Shown piece by piece: positions 34,585 through 47,300 of a stretch of 64,000 nt of DNA; the stretch's first letter is position 1, and each line of letters starts with the position of its first letter. The DNA comes from Rotaria sordida. Taxonomy: Eukaryota; Rotifera; Eurotatoria; Philodinida; Philodinidae. The stretch is taken from positions 62,001 through 126,000 of the forward strand of contig CAJNOL010000182.1 of NCBI GenBank assembly GCA_905250125.1, written 5' to 3'. The translations under genes were made by a program, and so were the position numbers. The notes beneath the pieces were generated by a model. The model had not been told where the DNA came from, did not search any database, and worked only from the letters and a program-made list of their open reading frames with translations.

Positions 34585-36004
34585 AAATGTTCTTTTTGTC
34601 GTTTTTTTTTAATTTGTATTCTAGTCATATGTACTAATCGTTTTGTATTGTATAGAATTACTATTTCTATTGCTGCTTATTTGTCATGCTATGTTCCATC
34701 AATTAGAATCTCGATATGTGTATGTTATGTCTCATTTTCTGTCTGGTGAAAAGTGATAGTTCACAGCAGTAACATTCATCTTTAACTGATACATCTAATG
34801 AAATAATAAGCCAATCTATGGTGCTCTTCGTAAGCAATGACATTGCAAAGTGTTCGGTTCTTTGTGTTGTTGTTTCTTAATACATTTTATTTGTATTTTT
34901 CTTTTTCTTCATAGTTATTCTATTGCAAACAACAGAAAAAAAAAATGAGTGAATAAATGAATGCCCGATTGCATTTCAATTAGAGTGTGTGTGTGTGTGT
35001 GTGTGTGATGACAAGGGAGACAGATTCAATATCCTTTTCTTTTATTTTGGAATGTGTTGTCGTGCAGGTTTAATGAGAAAGAATATGAACACGCAGAGAT
35101 GAGATGAATGAACAAAAGCAGAATACATATATACAAATAATAGTCTACTTTAACAGACCCCCCAGGTAGGTATTCAAGTGTATATGTGAGCACCTCATAA
35201 TAATCATGCTCTGAAATACAAAAATAGAACGTACATACAATGCCTATTGAATCAAAGCCAATTATCTCTCTTTCTCTCTTTCTCTCTCTCTCTTTCTCGT
35301 TGTCATTTTCTGTAAATATAAATAGAAGTTGACATTCGTCGATTTATTCTTTTCAGATTCTTGCTTTATTGACTGATCAGTACAAATTCTTTTTTTTCTC
35401 CCCATGCATTTCATCATTAGATTCTAATTTGAATAACTCTAGATGAGATTTATGTAAATGAAATCGTATTCTCTAAGTCAAAATTAATATATCGAATTGC
35501 CTATATATTTGAGTTAAAAAAAAATCTTTTCTATTCAAATCTCAATTGAACAATTAAGAAAAGAATATTGATAAGTGTAAGAGGTTCTTTTCTTTTGTAA
35601 CATATTATTTTTACCAAAGAATGGTGTGGTCTGTGGCTATTTCATACTCTTCTTTCTATGTAAAAGAAAAAAAAAACTAAGATGTAAAAAGAAAAAAGAG
35701 ATCTATTATTGCATAGCGAACGAAACATTTTCTTTTTTTTTTTCTTTCTTTATTGATCTGCGTCTTTTTTTTTTTTGCTTTCCTCTTTCTCAAACCGCCA
35801 TACCGCTCAGCTGTTCTGTTTGTGCTTGCATGCACACAAGTAGTAACATCGTCCTTTTCGTTGTCGTCTTCAGTTGCTTCTTATTTTTCATCCATCCATC
35901 CATCAATCTACTACGCACTACCCTCAAACAAAAAATAAACGCAAACGACAACGATCTCTTTGATATTGTCCCCCCCTTCTTTTTTTTTCCCCTCAATAAA
36001 ATAA
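34585..36004. other. Intergenic: DNAJC16 3' end to Ser-rich gene promoter
   Basis: It contains a (GT)n run at about 34985-35007, a CT-rich run at about 35265-35300 and several pyrimidine tracts upstream of the next plus-strand gene. A 144-codon plus-strand frame (35626-36060) is translated low-complexity tract sequence. It is more likely 5' UTR/promoter than protein. Confidence 0.5.
34985..35007. repeat. (GT)n microsatellite
   Basis: An uninterrupted GT dinucleotide run of about 11 units in the DNAJC16/Ser-rich gene spacer. Confidence 0.9.
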
Positions 36005-38112
36005 ATGAATCTACGACGATCAATAATAACAAACAATCAGACTATAATGACGAAGGTTAGTTATTATTCTATTACAAATATGAATATCAATCACTCATAC
36101 AAAATCGATTTAGTCAAAGTCATTAATTATAGAAAAAAGAAAAAAAAAAGAAGCTGACAGGCACCAGGTTGCTTTCTTCTCATTCCTATCGTTTACGTTC
36201 TTCCTATTGATAGAAATAGCATTGTGTTGTATGAATGGTGCATCAGTTGTTTTGTCAACATTAGTAATAATGTTGCCGACATATATTCATAAAAATAAAA
36301 ACAAAAGAACTCATTTATAAAACGAAAAAAAAAAAAAAAAGAAAATCATGCTTGATTATACTGATTACATGATATCTATAGTCCTTGATCATCATCATCA
36401 TCAATATACATATATAAATATTGAGTAAGAATGATGACGATCACTTTACAATCATTATCAATAATAAGGGAGTCATTGAAAATATTTAAATCACATACAT
36501 ATATGAAAAACAACAACAAGGTAGATATGTGCGTGTGTTATCCTGAAAACGAGACTATCGACATTTGCATCATTTGACAAATTGATTAGAACATGCAAGT
36601 AACCGTTATCGATGCAGAAAGGGGCCTAGAATGTGCATGTATATATATATATGTATATGCGCGTGAGACAGAAGGGGAAAAAAAACGACGACATTTCGAA
36701 AATCGACAATATATTATATTTATATATATATATATAAACATATACGTAAGTTGGTTAGTTGCAAGTCAAAGGTGATATACTCGAAAGCAAAAGGAAAAAA
36801 TCTCAAATAACGAGTGAGTGAAATAAATGAATGATGAAAATAATAATCAATAGATTGAACATGTCTGTTTGTCAATTGATCATTTTTTATTTTCTTTTCA
36901 CTTTAATGTGTTCATGTTTCTCATCAGTCAATTCATTTATCCATTACCATCTGGTCGGAAACGATCATCTTTCTCTCTCTAACATACACACACAAAAAAA
37001 AAATATATGAGAGGAAACGACGTACATCCTATATAGCTTCAGGGAAGTAGGAGAAGATTTTTTTTGTATTTTTTCCTTTAATAATGACCATGACATTCGA
37101 ATTTGATTGAGAATTTTTTCTCTTTTCCTCTTTCTATTAGTTAAATATCTTTTACAAAGAGGATTAGTCACATCTTTCTATGTATATATATATATATATC
37201 AAAAGCTTCGAATGATGTGCTTCACCTGCACATGTAAAAAATTATCATACAAATACAACAAAAAAAATGAGAAGAAAGAATCTCTCATTTTCTCTTTTGC
37301 GTGCATGTGTGTGTTCACGCTCTTCTGTGAAATTGATATCGGGTCAGTGCAATGACGGCACACATACAGAACGTCAGCATGCACACACATAGAAAAATCT
37401 GCTGCATCTTTTTTTTTCTCTCGTTCTCTCTTTCTTCTTCTCTCATTTCTTTTTTTCTCTCTGTGTCTCTTTCTCTACCACTATTGCCATTCACTCCTCC
37501 TCAACTACCACAGAAGTAACAACACAATTATTTCCTATAGAAATGTTTTTGTCTTTAAAAAAAAAAAATGAATTTTTTTTCTTCTTCTTCTTCTTCAGAT
37601 GCATACACATCATCCTACAACACGAAGTTCAAGCACAACATTAAATGAATTAATGAAAAAAACTCCATCACCTCGTCGTCAAACGACACGTTCAACGTCT
37701 AATATAAATAAAGATAATTTAACTTCTACAAATATTCAAGTTATTAAACCGGTTGCTGTACGTCCACCATCATCAGATTCAATACAAAATCCATATAATT
37801 TACGTTCACGTACTAAATTAAAAAATTGCAATATTGAAGTTATACCATCATTTACAGAAAAACTTTCATTAGATACACCACAACATAAACCGGTGCCACC
37901 ATTAACTCGTGCTGCTGCTGCATCGGCCGGTGTTAAAATTGATTCATTTATACATGATGAATCGATAAAAACTAGTAGTAATAATAATAATAAAATTTCA
38001 ATAAATTCTCAACAATCAACACGTTCGAGTACAACTCGTAAACGTAAAGCAAGTGAAGATGATCATAGGCCTCATTTAGATTTACTTAAAATGAAACAGG
38101 TAATTTCTTTTT

Positions 38113-38146
<34 letters not shown>

Positions 38147-39545
38147 TCATACTAATATGTGATTGATTTTATTCATTAAATCACACATTATTATTTGTTA
38201 TCGCGTTTCTTTCAAGTGTTAATGTGAACTTGGTTCGTTTCTTTATATATACATATATATATATATGCACCCATCATCAGTCCTTTTGTCAATAATAACA
38301 CATACATCGTTTTATTTGACTTTTTTTTTGTCTATATGAGAAAGAATTTTGACAGCTCTCTTTTCAAAGCGCGATAGTCGAGCATATTAGTCGTTCGTTT
38401 CTTCTTTTTTTTTTTCTTATTTATTTGATTCGAATAAGAATAATGATCAATTGCATCATATGTATACTGACATTTCATGTCTTGAGATATGTAACGGATT
38501 CGAGTCATTTGTCATATTTTGTTATTTCTCTCGTCTCGTTCTTTTTTAGACACAATCGACATACAGCTTTGATGGCAATTCACCAAAAAAGGTATGTTTG
38601 AAGAGTTTAGAATATATTGCCATAATAAGTTAAGAGAAATGACCATCAAAAATATTTAAAAAAAAAAAAAGAAAATTGTTCGATCAATTGATCTCTATCG
38701 TCCTCCTTTTTCTTTCTTTCGTCGTCATTGTCGATTCTTCCTCTTTTTCCCTAAGCGAATGAAAAAAAGCATAGAAATAAATTGAGTTGTATGTGTTTGT
38801 ATGTGCGCTCTGTTGAGCAGCATACGAAATGAGATTGACAATCGCACCTGTTCACTTTTTTTTCTTTTATAGCATAAATAAAGAAGAAAAAATAAAATCG
38901 ACTAAGATTTTTAATATTTGACTGATTGATTGAACAAGAATAAAGTATTAGGTTTCTTTGTTCTCATTTTCTTTTTTTGTTATTTACTTAATTAGAATAC
39001 TATATATATATATATGTGTGTGTATGCATCAACATATTGTTTGACCTGAAAACTGCTAATTTGCACGCTCGGTCAAATTCACTATAGAATCTATTAGAAT
39101 AATGGAATACGACTACTAAATTGAGGCATCTCTGATTGTCTGTTGCACTCTCTTTTTATTTCCGTTCATTTTTTTTCTTCTTCTTTTTCAATAGATGACA
39201 AGACGTGCCGATCAAGACTGTATTGGAGGCGATGATGAAGATAGCGGATGCGATTATGATTCTCCAGCTCATTCTCCGGTCGACTTCACGGATGTTCCTC
39301 CCGGTCATGTACTTCACTTTGAAGAGTCAAATATGTCGTATGATTCGGGTTTTAGTGCTGGATCTGGTGAAGCAAATAATAATCAACAAAGTTTATCTGA
39401 ATATAGTCAAACATGTTCTTTATTAGGAATAAATAACAGTGGAATATCTACACGTAGTAGTAGTAATAATATAATAAATTCTAACAAATATCCAGCAGCT
39501 ATTGATCTCGATGTTAATGCTATTGAAGGAGATCTCGGTTTCTAG
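36005..39545 (+). CDS. Uncharacterised Ser/Thr-rich, probably nuclear protein
   Basis: Core exons are 37599-38099, 38550-38591 and 39195-39545; a likely first exon 36005-36055 (ATG, then donor GTTAGT) joins in frame, giving 314 aa. The product is low-complexity and probably disordered. Features are a Ser/Thr/Pro-rich N-terminus with TPSPRR (possible proline-directed phosphosite), NPYNLRSRTK, a basic nuclear-localisation-like TTRKRKASEDD, and a short helix HLDLLKMKQ. The acidic, Ser/Gly-rich C-terminal half contains DEDSGCDYDSPAHSPVDF and SYDSGFSAGSGE. No globular domain is recognisable. If exon 1 is wrong, translation would start at 37599, where ATG directly follows a strong pyrimidine-tract acceptor. 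It could be a cell-cycle or transcription regulator, but that is only a guess from composition. The last three exons are firm. Confidence 0.7.
38115..38144 (+). repeat. 30-base poly(T) run at the start of an intron
   Basis: An uninterrupted run of T begins 15 bases after the donor of exon 37599-38099. It may be the tail of a minus-strand retroposed sequence or a slippage product. No retroposon body is recognisable next to it. Confidence 0.7.
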
Positions 39546-41333
39546 TTTTCGTTCTTTTTTCTTTTCTTTTTTCTTTTTCTATATAATGAATACCAATTAT
39601 AACATTGCAGTCGTGTATGTGTGTGTTTTCTTTTTGATGTTGTTATTATTGTTCACATTATGATCATCATATTGTGCGTGCCATCTTTACCATTTTTTTT
39701 TTCTGCTTCTTTCTTGCTGTCAGATGTGTGTTGAGTATATACATGCTTGTCATTTCTTTCTTGTTTTTCCTCATCATTGCGCCATGGCGTATTCATATAC
39801 TCACACTATTTGTACGGCTCTTTTTTCTCTTAAGCTCCTCGTCGTTTGTCGTCCCGTCAGTTTTCTTTTTTTCTTTTTTCGTCCCGTGGTGGTTCATTTT
39901 CTTCCTTTATTTCTCGTTAGACTATAATTTAAAACAAATATGATCTAAGTCCGGTTCAATCAGTGCTTTTTTTCTCCTTTTTTTTTTTTGTTTTCTTTTT
40001 AAAAAAAAAAAAGATGATTGATTGCATTGTTTAACATATTATATTCATACTAATTCTGCCATTCCTTTAATTATCTTCGATGTGTCTTCTTCTTTTTCTG
40101 TTCATTTTTTTGTTTCTATCAACTTCTTAAAAAGTAGTCACATACTTTGTATTCTTGACGGTTGCCATTTTTGTTCGGCTTTACAGGATTAGTTTATATA
40201 TATATATATACATATATATGCATATGTACATATATATATGCATAAAAGCTGTATTCGTTTTCCTTTTGTTTTTTTTTCTGATGGATTAAAAAGGATTTTT
40301 TTTTATTCGTATATAATGCATAAAAAAAAAAACTAGACGACAATTACATGATAAAATATAAAGTTAAAATTGTTCTATTTATATTGTATGTGAATGAGTT
40401 GAAATGTGAACTCTAAAAAAAAATATCTACAACAAAATAAATAAAATTATGTTCTAATGTAAATGTACAAATTATATTTCTGTAATATTTACGATTAATA
40501 GAGTAGTCTAAGAATATAATTAGTTTTTCATTGAAGATAATTATAAAATTCAAGTTGTACGTAGAAAAAACAAAAAAAAGAATATTAGCAAATTGTATTT
40601 GTTTTTTAGAATATATTAAATATCAAATGAACTTTTGTTTGTTTGTTTTTTTATAAAATATTAATCAGACAGCGCTATTGAAGTTTTTATAAACATTCTT
40701 TTGATCTATATATATATATTAACATAAAACAATGATTGTGTATAATGATCTATGTTTATATGCCGGAAATCATGTATTCAAACAAAATGATATGTCTTCA
40801 GAATGTTGACGTGTTTACAGCGGTTGAGCATGACAAAGCGATTATCTACAAAGAAAAATTCTCTAGTTCTTATACGTGCTTGATAGATCTGTCATTTCCC
40901 TAGTGTAATGATATCAAAAAAAAAAAAGAAAAGAAATATGCACTTCACATTCGATCACGTATTCCCAAGAAGAAACATATGTCATATTGAATTTTGTTTG
41001 CATATGATCCTTAGTGATTATTCTTACAGATTGATTAAAATTTTTATCATATCACAGTTTTTAATATCTAGTCTAATTGTATAAATAGATAATAACAAAA
41101 AAAGAAAAAAAAAAACAAAATGCATATTGGAAGTTTTTTTTTCACAAACATCCCGAAAGAGAAAAAATGTCCAGTATTGTGAATGTAAAGGAGAAAAAAG
41201 AGTTTCATAGAAATATGACAATAATGCACAACAAAAGTGTCTTTAATATTGTCGAAATTTAAACTCTTTTGTTTATAGTCTTTAATAAAAATTGCACGAT
41301 AATGTGTAAGAAGATAATAATTGACCTAATTTA
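39546..41333. other. 3' UTR and convergent intergenic region
   Basis: The 3' part of the Ser-rich gene is T-rich and leads to AAAATAAATAAAATTATG at about 40433-40450, a plausible poly(A) signal region. The coiled-coil gene ends on the other strand at 41334, so the two genes converge here. (TA)n-rich runs lie near 40195-40245. No further gene is seen. Confidence 0.5.
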
Positions 41334-44300
41334 TCATGAAACTTTTGTTGGCGAGGATATTGGCATCATCCTAACTAAATTTGGTGTTGGTGGTGTTGTT
41401 GGTATTTTAAAATTTGACATATATTGACGAGCATTTGATTCAGCACGAGCAATCAATTGTTGAATCTCGTCATTACGATCACGATCGATTCTAAAATATT
41501 TAAAACGAAAAAAATATCTAAATTATCAATTATAATAAAGTTTCTATTTTAAAATATAAAATATTCTATATATTCATTAGTTTTTCTTTTAATCATATTC
41601 GATACTTATGTTAAATAAATTATGCAATATATTCTAAAATCTATACGTATTAGTCTTTGTTCTTGTTTGGATATTATCGAAAAATTTCTATAATGATGAA
41701 TTAATGATCGATATATGATTTAATTGCTAGATATTGTATTTTGATACTTTCTAACGAGAGAACTACTATAACCAGGGTTGTCAGTATTTTTTTACAGATG
41801 GAAGAAGCTAAAAATTCAATAGAAAATGTGCTAAAAGTGGTGATCAGCAACGGGACGACGATATATTCTGCCAGAGAAAGACTAATGGAAGTTCAAAATC
41901 CAATTTCTATCCAAAGTTACCATGAAGATGTAAAAAATTGGCAGAAAGTCGAACATTTTGGCAAGAGATGGAACCATTCTCTTCTAATCGAAAGTCTTGA
42001 TCCCCAACTGTTATCCGATGTTTGAGCTCACAAAAAAAGATCTTGGTAAGATTAGCAAGGTTCTAATTCATGAATCTTTGAAGTTGAGTTATAACTGTTT
42101 CACTAAATTTTTAAATAGTTATCGAAAAATGGAATTTCGATCTACTTTGTGTATTTATTACAGTCTTAGAACTGATTGAAATTTTTGCACTTAATCGAAA
42201 TAAAAAAATCGGTTCATCTTACATAGCAATGAAATAATTAATTCTTTCAAGAAAAAACTCTCTTACTACAGTTCCATGAAGACGTATAATATGATATTCA
42301 TCTTTCTATTAGTAATAACTTCTATTTTAGTCTATTGTGTTTTATATATATTAGAATACTAAGAATAATTACCGTCGATCATCTTGTGTTCTCTTTCGCA
42401 TCTGACTCATTATATCTCGAAGATCAGCATTTTCTTCTTCGAGTATTTTTATTTGAACTTGTAATGATTCTTTAGAAACTTTTTCCGTTGCAAATTTTCG
42501 TTCAAATTCATTGACCTAATTTTAGAAAAATAAAAAATAAAAAATATTAATGATTATAAATAAAATTTGAATACTTTTGATCGTAATTCTTCCATACGAT
42601 TTGATGAATCAACTGTACCCGTATCAAGATTTATAACATCAGTTCTAAAAAAAAAAAGATTTGTGATATATATATTAAAATTTTAGAAAAATATTTATTT
42701 TTTTTTTTGTACCGTCGAACAGTAATATTTTCGAGTATCTGACCACGTCGCATACGTTCTAATTCTTCTTCAAGAAGACGATTTCTAATATAAAAATGAA
42801 AGAATTAATAAAAAATAACAATGATTGTGTATGTTTAGTTGATGTTTGATATATATATATATATATATACTTATCAACAAGTTCATTTAATCGTTTATAT
42901 TCATGTGATATTCTATCTTCAACTGATTGTCGTTCAAGAAGTATTTCTCGACTTTTATATTGTGCATCTTGAATAAGTTTATCTTTTTCAAAAATCATTT
43001 CTTTTTTATGTGTTAATTCATCTTTAAGTCGTTCTATTTCATTTTGTAATTGTTCAGTACGATTTTGTGCTTCACGTCTTTCACGATCAGTTTGTTCTCT
43101 AAAATAATTATAGATTACACTATGCGAGATTAAAATTTATTTAAATTTCAATGAAATTCATTTTTTTTTACTTATTGAATAAATCGATTCATTTCATAAG
43201 GCTATGTTTATTTTTGTTTATTTTAAATCATTTTCTAACTAGAATCAGATCATAGGATTAATTCTACTGTCAAAATAGGATTATGATATAAAACTTAGAT
43301 TATGTTATCGATAATGAAAAAAAAAGTTTTGAATACTATATTTTATGGAGAAATGTATTTTCAATTATTGTAACCATGAAATGATTATAATAATAGAAAG
43401 ATTTTGTGTCATAGACAGTTGACATATGTTTTAGATTTCAGGAAGAGAATAAATCTTATAATTTTCATGTGATGTTTATTGACATTATCTCCTTGATATT
43501 TGTTGCTTAACACTCTTAATATTTTCCATTTTTCAAAAAATCTGAACACTGCTAGTTTTTCATTTCGTATAAAAGTTCTTAGTATATCATTTATGATTTA
43601 TCATAAATTTTAATAACAAAAACAAGAAAAAAAAAAGAAACTACACTTACAAACGTGATTTAATTGTATTCATTCTATCTTTATATTTTGCCGTCACATT
43701 TGCAACATTTTGTGAAAGATATTCAGATTGTGCATTAATTTCCGACTAGAAAAAAAAAGGTATAAGACAAAACAAATTCAATAAAGAAATAATCAAAAAA
43801 TAACAAATTATACTAAAAAAATAATAAATAACTTTGCATTCAAGCGTGTTGGGCATGTTCCGTTAGTATGTATATGGAAGTGTGCATTTAGAATGAGAAA
43901 AAAATAATTAAGCATTTGAAATAAATACATAAGCCATGTGTGATTTGCTTTTCCTTTTTTTCTTTGTAAGTACAAATAAAAAAATAACATATATTATTTG
44001 TTTTATTCTTTCGAATGAAACTTTCAATAGAACATTTATTCTAGAGAAAGAATGAAATTCTTCTCTTTTCTGAAAAAGTAAAATAACAAGTATCAATATT
44101 TAGTTTTGTTTGTTTGTTTTTTTTTCATAAGTTATATTTAAAAATTAGTGAGAATGAAAATAAATAATGTGAATAATTAAATATATATGTAAGTGTTCTT
44201 TGTTTTTTTTTTTAATAATAATGGACCTGTGATAGGTGATAATAAGCACTAGGTTGTGCTTGTAGATAGTTCGTCTAGAAAAATATATATTGACACGTAT

Positions 44301-47300
44301 CAATGTGGACTAATTCAATCATGTGAAAAGAAAAATACATAAAAATTAAATTTTGATAAAAAGATAAATAAATGTGATTCTAGTGATTTAGATAAATGAA
44401 AACAACAAAATAATACCAATTTCTTGCGTAGCTGAACTAGTCGAGTCATAGAATAATATATTTGCAAAAGTAATTATTGAATTAAAAGAAGAACAAAAAT
44501 AAAAAAGCAAACCATATCTATATATAGAAATTAAATACATACCTTTTCTTTTTCAAGTTGTTCACAACGACGTAATGTTTGTTCGAGTACAACTTGTACA
44601 CGTTCAAGTTGTAATGTTGCAGCTGTAACACGTTCACATACATCTTCATATTTTATTTTAAGTGACATTAATTCATGTTCAAGTTGAGCAGAACGTTGTC
44701 GTTCATGTTCTAATTCAGTTGAATCATTTCCAAGAAGACTTGAATCATACTGAAATTTTTGTTTCATTTTTTTAAAACAATGTCAAATTTTATGAATAGA
44801 AAATTTATTATACGAGATAAATAGTTTTTCAGAGAAGAGACTCTCTCATCTAAAAATTTTAAGTCAACTAATCGAAGTCATCTTGATTTCAGATGTATTT
44901 AACTGCAGATTTTTATCTCTAGAAAGTTTCATTGTGAAGACTCTATCTTATTTATAAAACAAATATCTCAATAACTAGATTTAATTAGTGTATCGACAAG
45001 TATTTAGAAAAATTAAATATATAAAAATGAGAAAATTTCAATTTTCTATATATATATATCAATTCTTACCGAATCTCGTTCTAATAAAGATTGTTCATGT
45101 AATTGTTTTCTTGCATTATCTAATTCAAATTTAAGTGTATTCGAATATTCAACTAAATCATTATATTGTTCACGTAATGTAATAAGATCATTTTCAAGTT
45201 CAGTCATATTTAGCTAATAAAAAAAAAAATTCATTTCTAAAAAAAAAAATTATCTTTTTGTTTTTACATCTTCATGTTGACATTGTCTTTGAGGACTAAA
45301 AGAAAAACATATAATTAATTGACAACATTCAATTTTTTTTTTTTTTTTTTATTTAATATATACTTTGATATTTGAATATTATCATCTGTAAATTCCATTG
45401 GTGGTGTTTGTTTAATAGCTTCATTTAATCGTTGATTACATGTAACAATATGTTGACGTAAAACATCACATTTTAATTTAAGTCTTTCAATATTAAATTT
45501 AACAGTTTCATCAGAATTTTCAAACTAAGAAAAATTTTAAAATTTAAAAAATCAACAATTCAATTCTTTACTTGTTGTTCAAGTTCAGTAAGTTTTTTTT
45601 CTGTTAATTCAAGTTCATATTGAACACGACTTATTTCACGTTCAAGTGAACGTTGTTCAATAATATTAAATAAATGTGTCATATTTAGATCTGATACACG
45701 TTGAGATTTATCCATCTAAGTATACAATAATAAAAAATAAACGAAATTTTTTTTTTTTTTTTTTTTAAATGAATATATCTGATATTGCTCAAAAATGGAA
45801 CAATTCGATTCTTATTTTCGAATATGATTCTTTGTTGAGCATTGTGTGTAAAAAACAAACTAATATACGAAATCTTATTTTTCTACACTTACTTCTCTAA
45901 TTGAATTATTACTCTAGAATTTAGTAGATTTTTTTTTGTCTTATTTTTATTATCTATATTTCTTTTTCTTTTTTCTTTTCATTTTATAAATAATTAAAAT
46001 CTTACTAAATATCTAAGAAGATCATTTTCTTCTTGTTGAGAAGTAAATTTTAATTGAAGTTCTTGTATTTTTGCATCTGATTGTCGCATTTGTTCAATAG
46101 CTACTTGAAGTATTGATGATGTTGATCCAGTATGTTGTTCTAATTTTTCATCAAGTAATGTAAATGTATATTCAAGTTTAGCACGAAGAGTTTCTAATTG
46201 ACGTTGTAATTCAACATTTTGTTGCATAAATTTTTGTGAAACAAGATCTTGATTTCCTAGAAAAAAATTTTCAATAAAAGAAAAAAAAAACCTAATTTTT
46301 CTATTAAATATCATTCGAATAGTTTTAATCATATACTATCAAAGGTTCTATTTTGTATAATGAGATGTTTTTTTTCTATATGATATTATGCAAAAAAATA
46401 TACTGAAATTTTTATTAATGATTAACATAAATATTATATTTTTCTAATAATCAAACGATATAAATTTATCTATTCAAATGAAATTTTTTTTTTGTTGAAT
46501 AAAAATTTGTTTTAATATATAAACTATATTTAAATACCTGATGACTGTGTAAGATCACTAACACGATCTGTATATTCAGTTGGTGGTGGACAAGTTTGAT
46601 CAATAATTTGAATTAATCGACTAATTTGTTCATTTTTTTCTACGACAACTTTATCTAATTGTCTATGAAATTCATTTTCAAGAAAATGATTTTGATTTTC
46701 AAGCATAGTTGTTTGTTCACGAAGATATTGAACATCACGATCAGCATAATTAATCATTTCACGTATACGCTAGAAATATCAATAATAACACAAAAAAAAA
46801 AAATAGTTATAAGAAAAATTTAATTCAAACCTTCAATCCACCTAAAAAATCATCATCATCTAAATTAAGATCTCGTAATAAATGTCTGTAACGTTGTAAA
46901 ATTGATAGCATTGTTTGTCCTTTTAACCATAATTTCATAATTATTTCACGTTCTTCTCCTTCATGTAAATGAAATTCACGTTCAATAGCATTCAATACAT
47001 CTTGATAAGAAAGAAGACCCTAGAGAAAACAACAAGAAAAAAAAAAAGATTTTTCTAATATAAAAATTCTTGAAATAACATCGATTTATTTGTATAGGAG
47101 AGGAAAAAAAACAATAATTAATGATACTTGTTAATAAGCATTTATTCTTATACTTTTACATATTCAAATTTTTAATATCATTTATATGAGTCAAACGGAC
47201 AAATTTTTAAAATATCTCATATAAAAATCATTTGTTGTTTTTTTTTTTTGCTTGTTTATACATACTTTTAAACTAACAGACGATGGATAGACAACAATTT

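Noticed and set aside
35626-36060. 144-codon plus-strand open frame
   Set aside because: The translation is dominated by Phe/Lys runs from pyrimidine and A tracts and has no domain. Only its last 51 bases in another frame look like a first coding exon, so I treat the rest as 5' UTR/promoter.
41741-42025. 94-codon plus-strand frame inside an intron of the coiled-coil gene
   Set aside because: It has no recognised family and no splice partners, and it overlaps a dispersed-repeat fragment. An open run of this length is expected by chance in such AT-rich DNA.
44222-44436. Two possible micro-exons (44436-44417 and 44272-44222) between coiled-coil exons
   Set aside because: Acceptor and donor dinucleotides are present, but exon 44749-44543 already joins exon 43745-43651 in phase 0 with a continuous heptad pattern; inserting the candidates breaks phase or the coiled coil.
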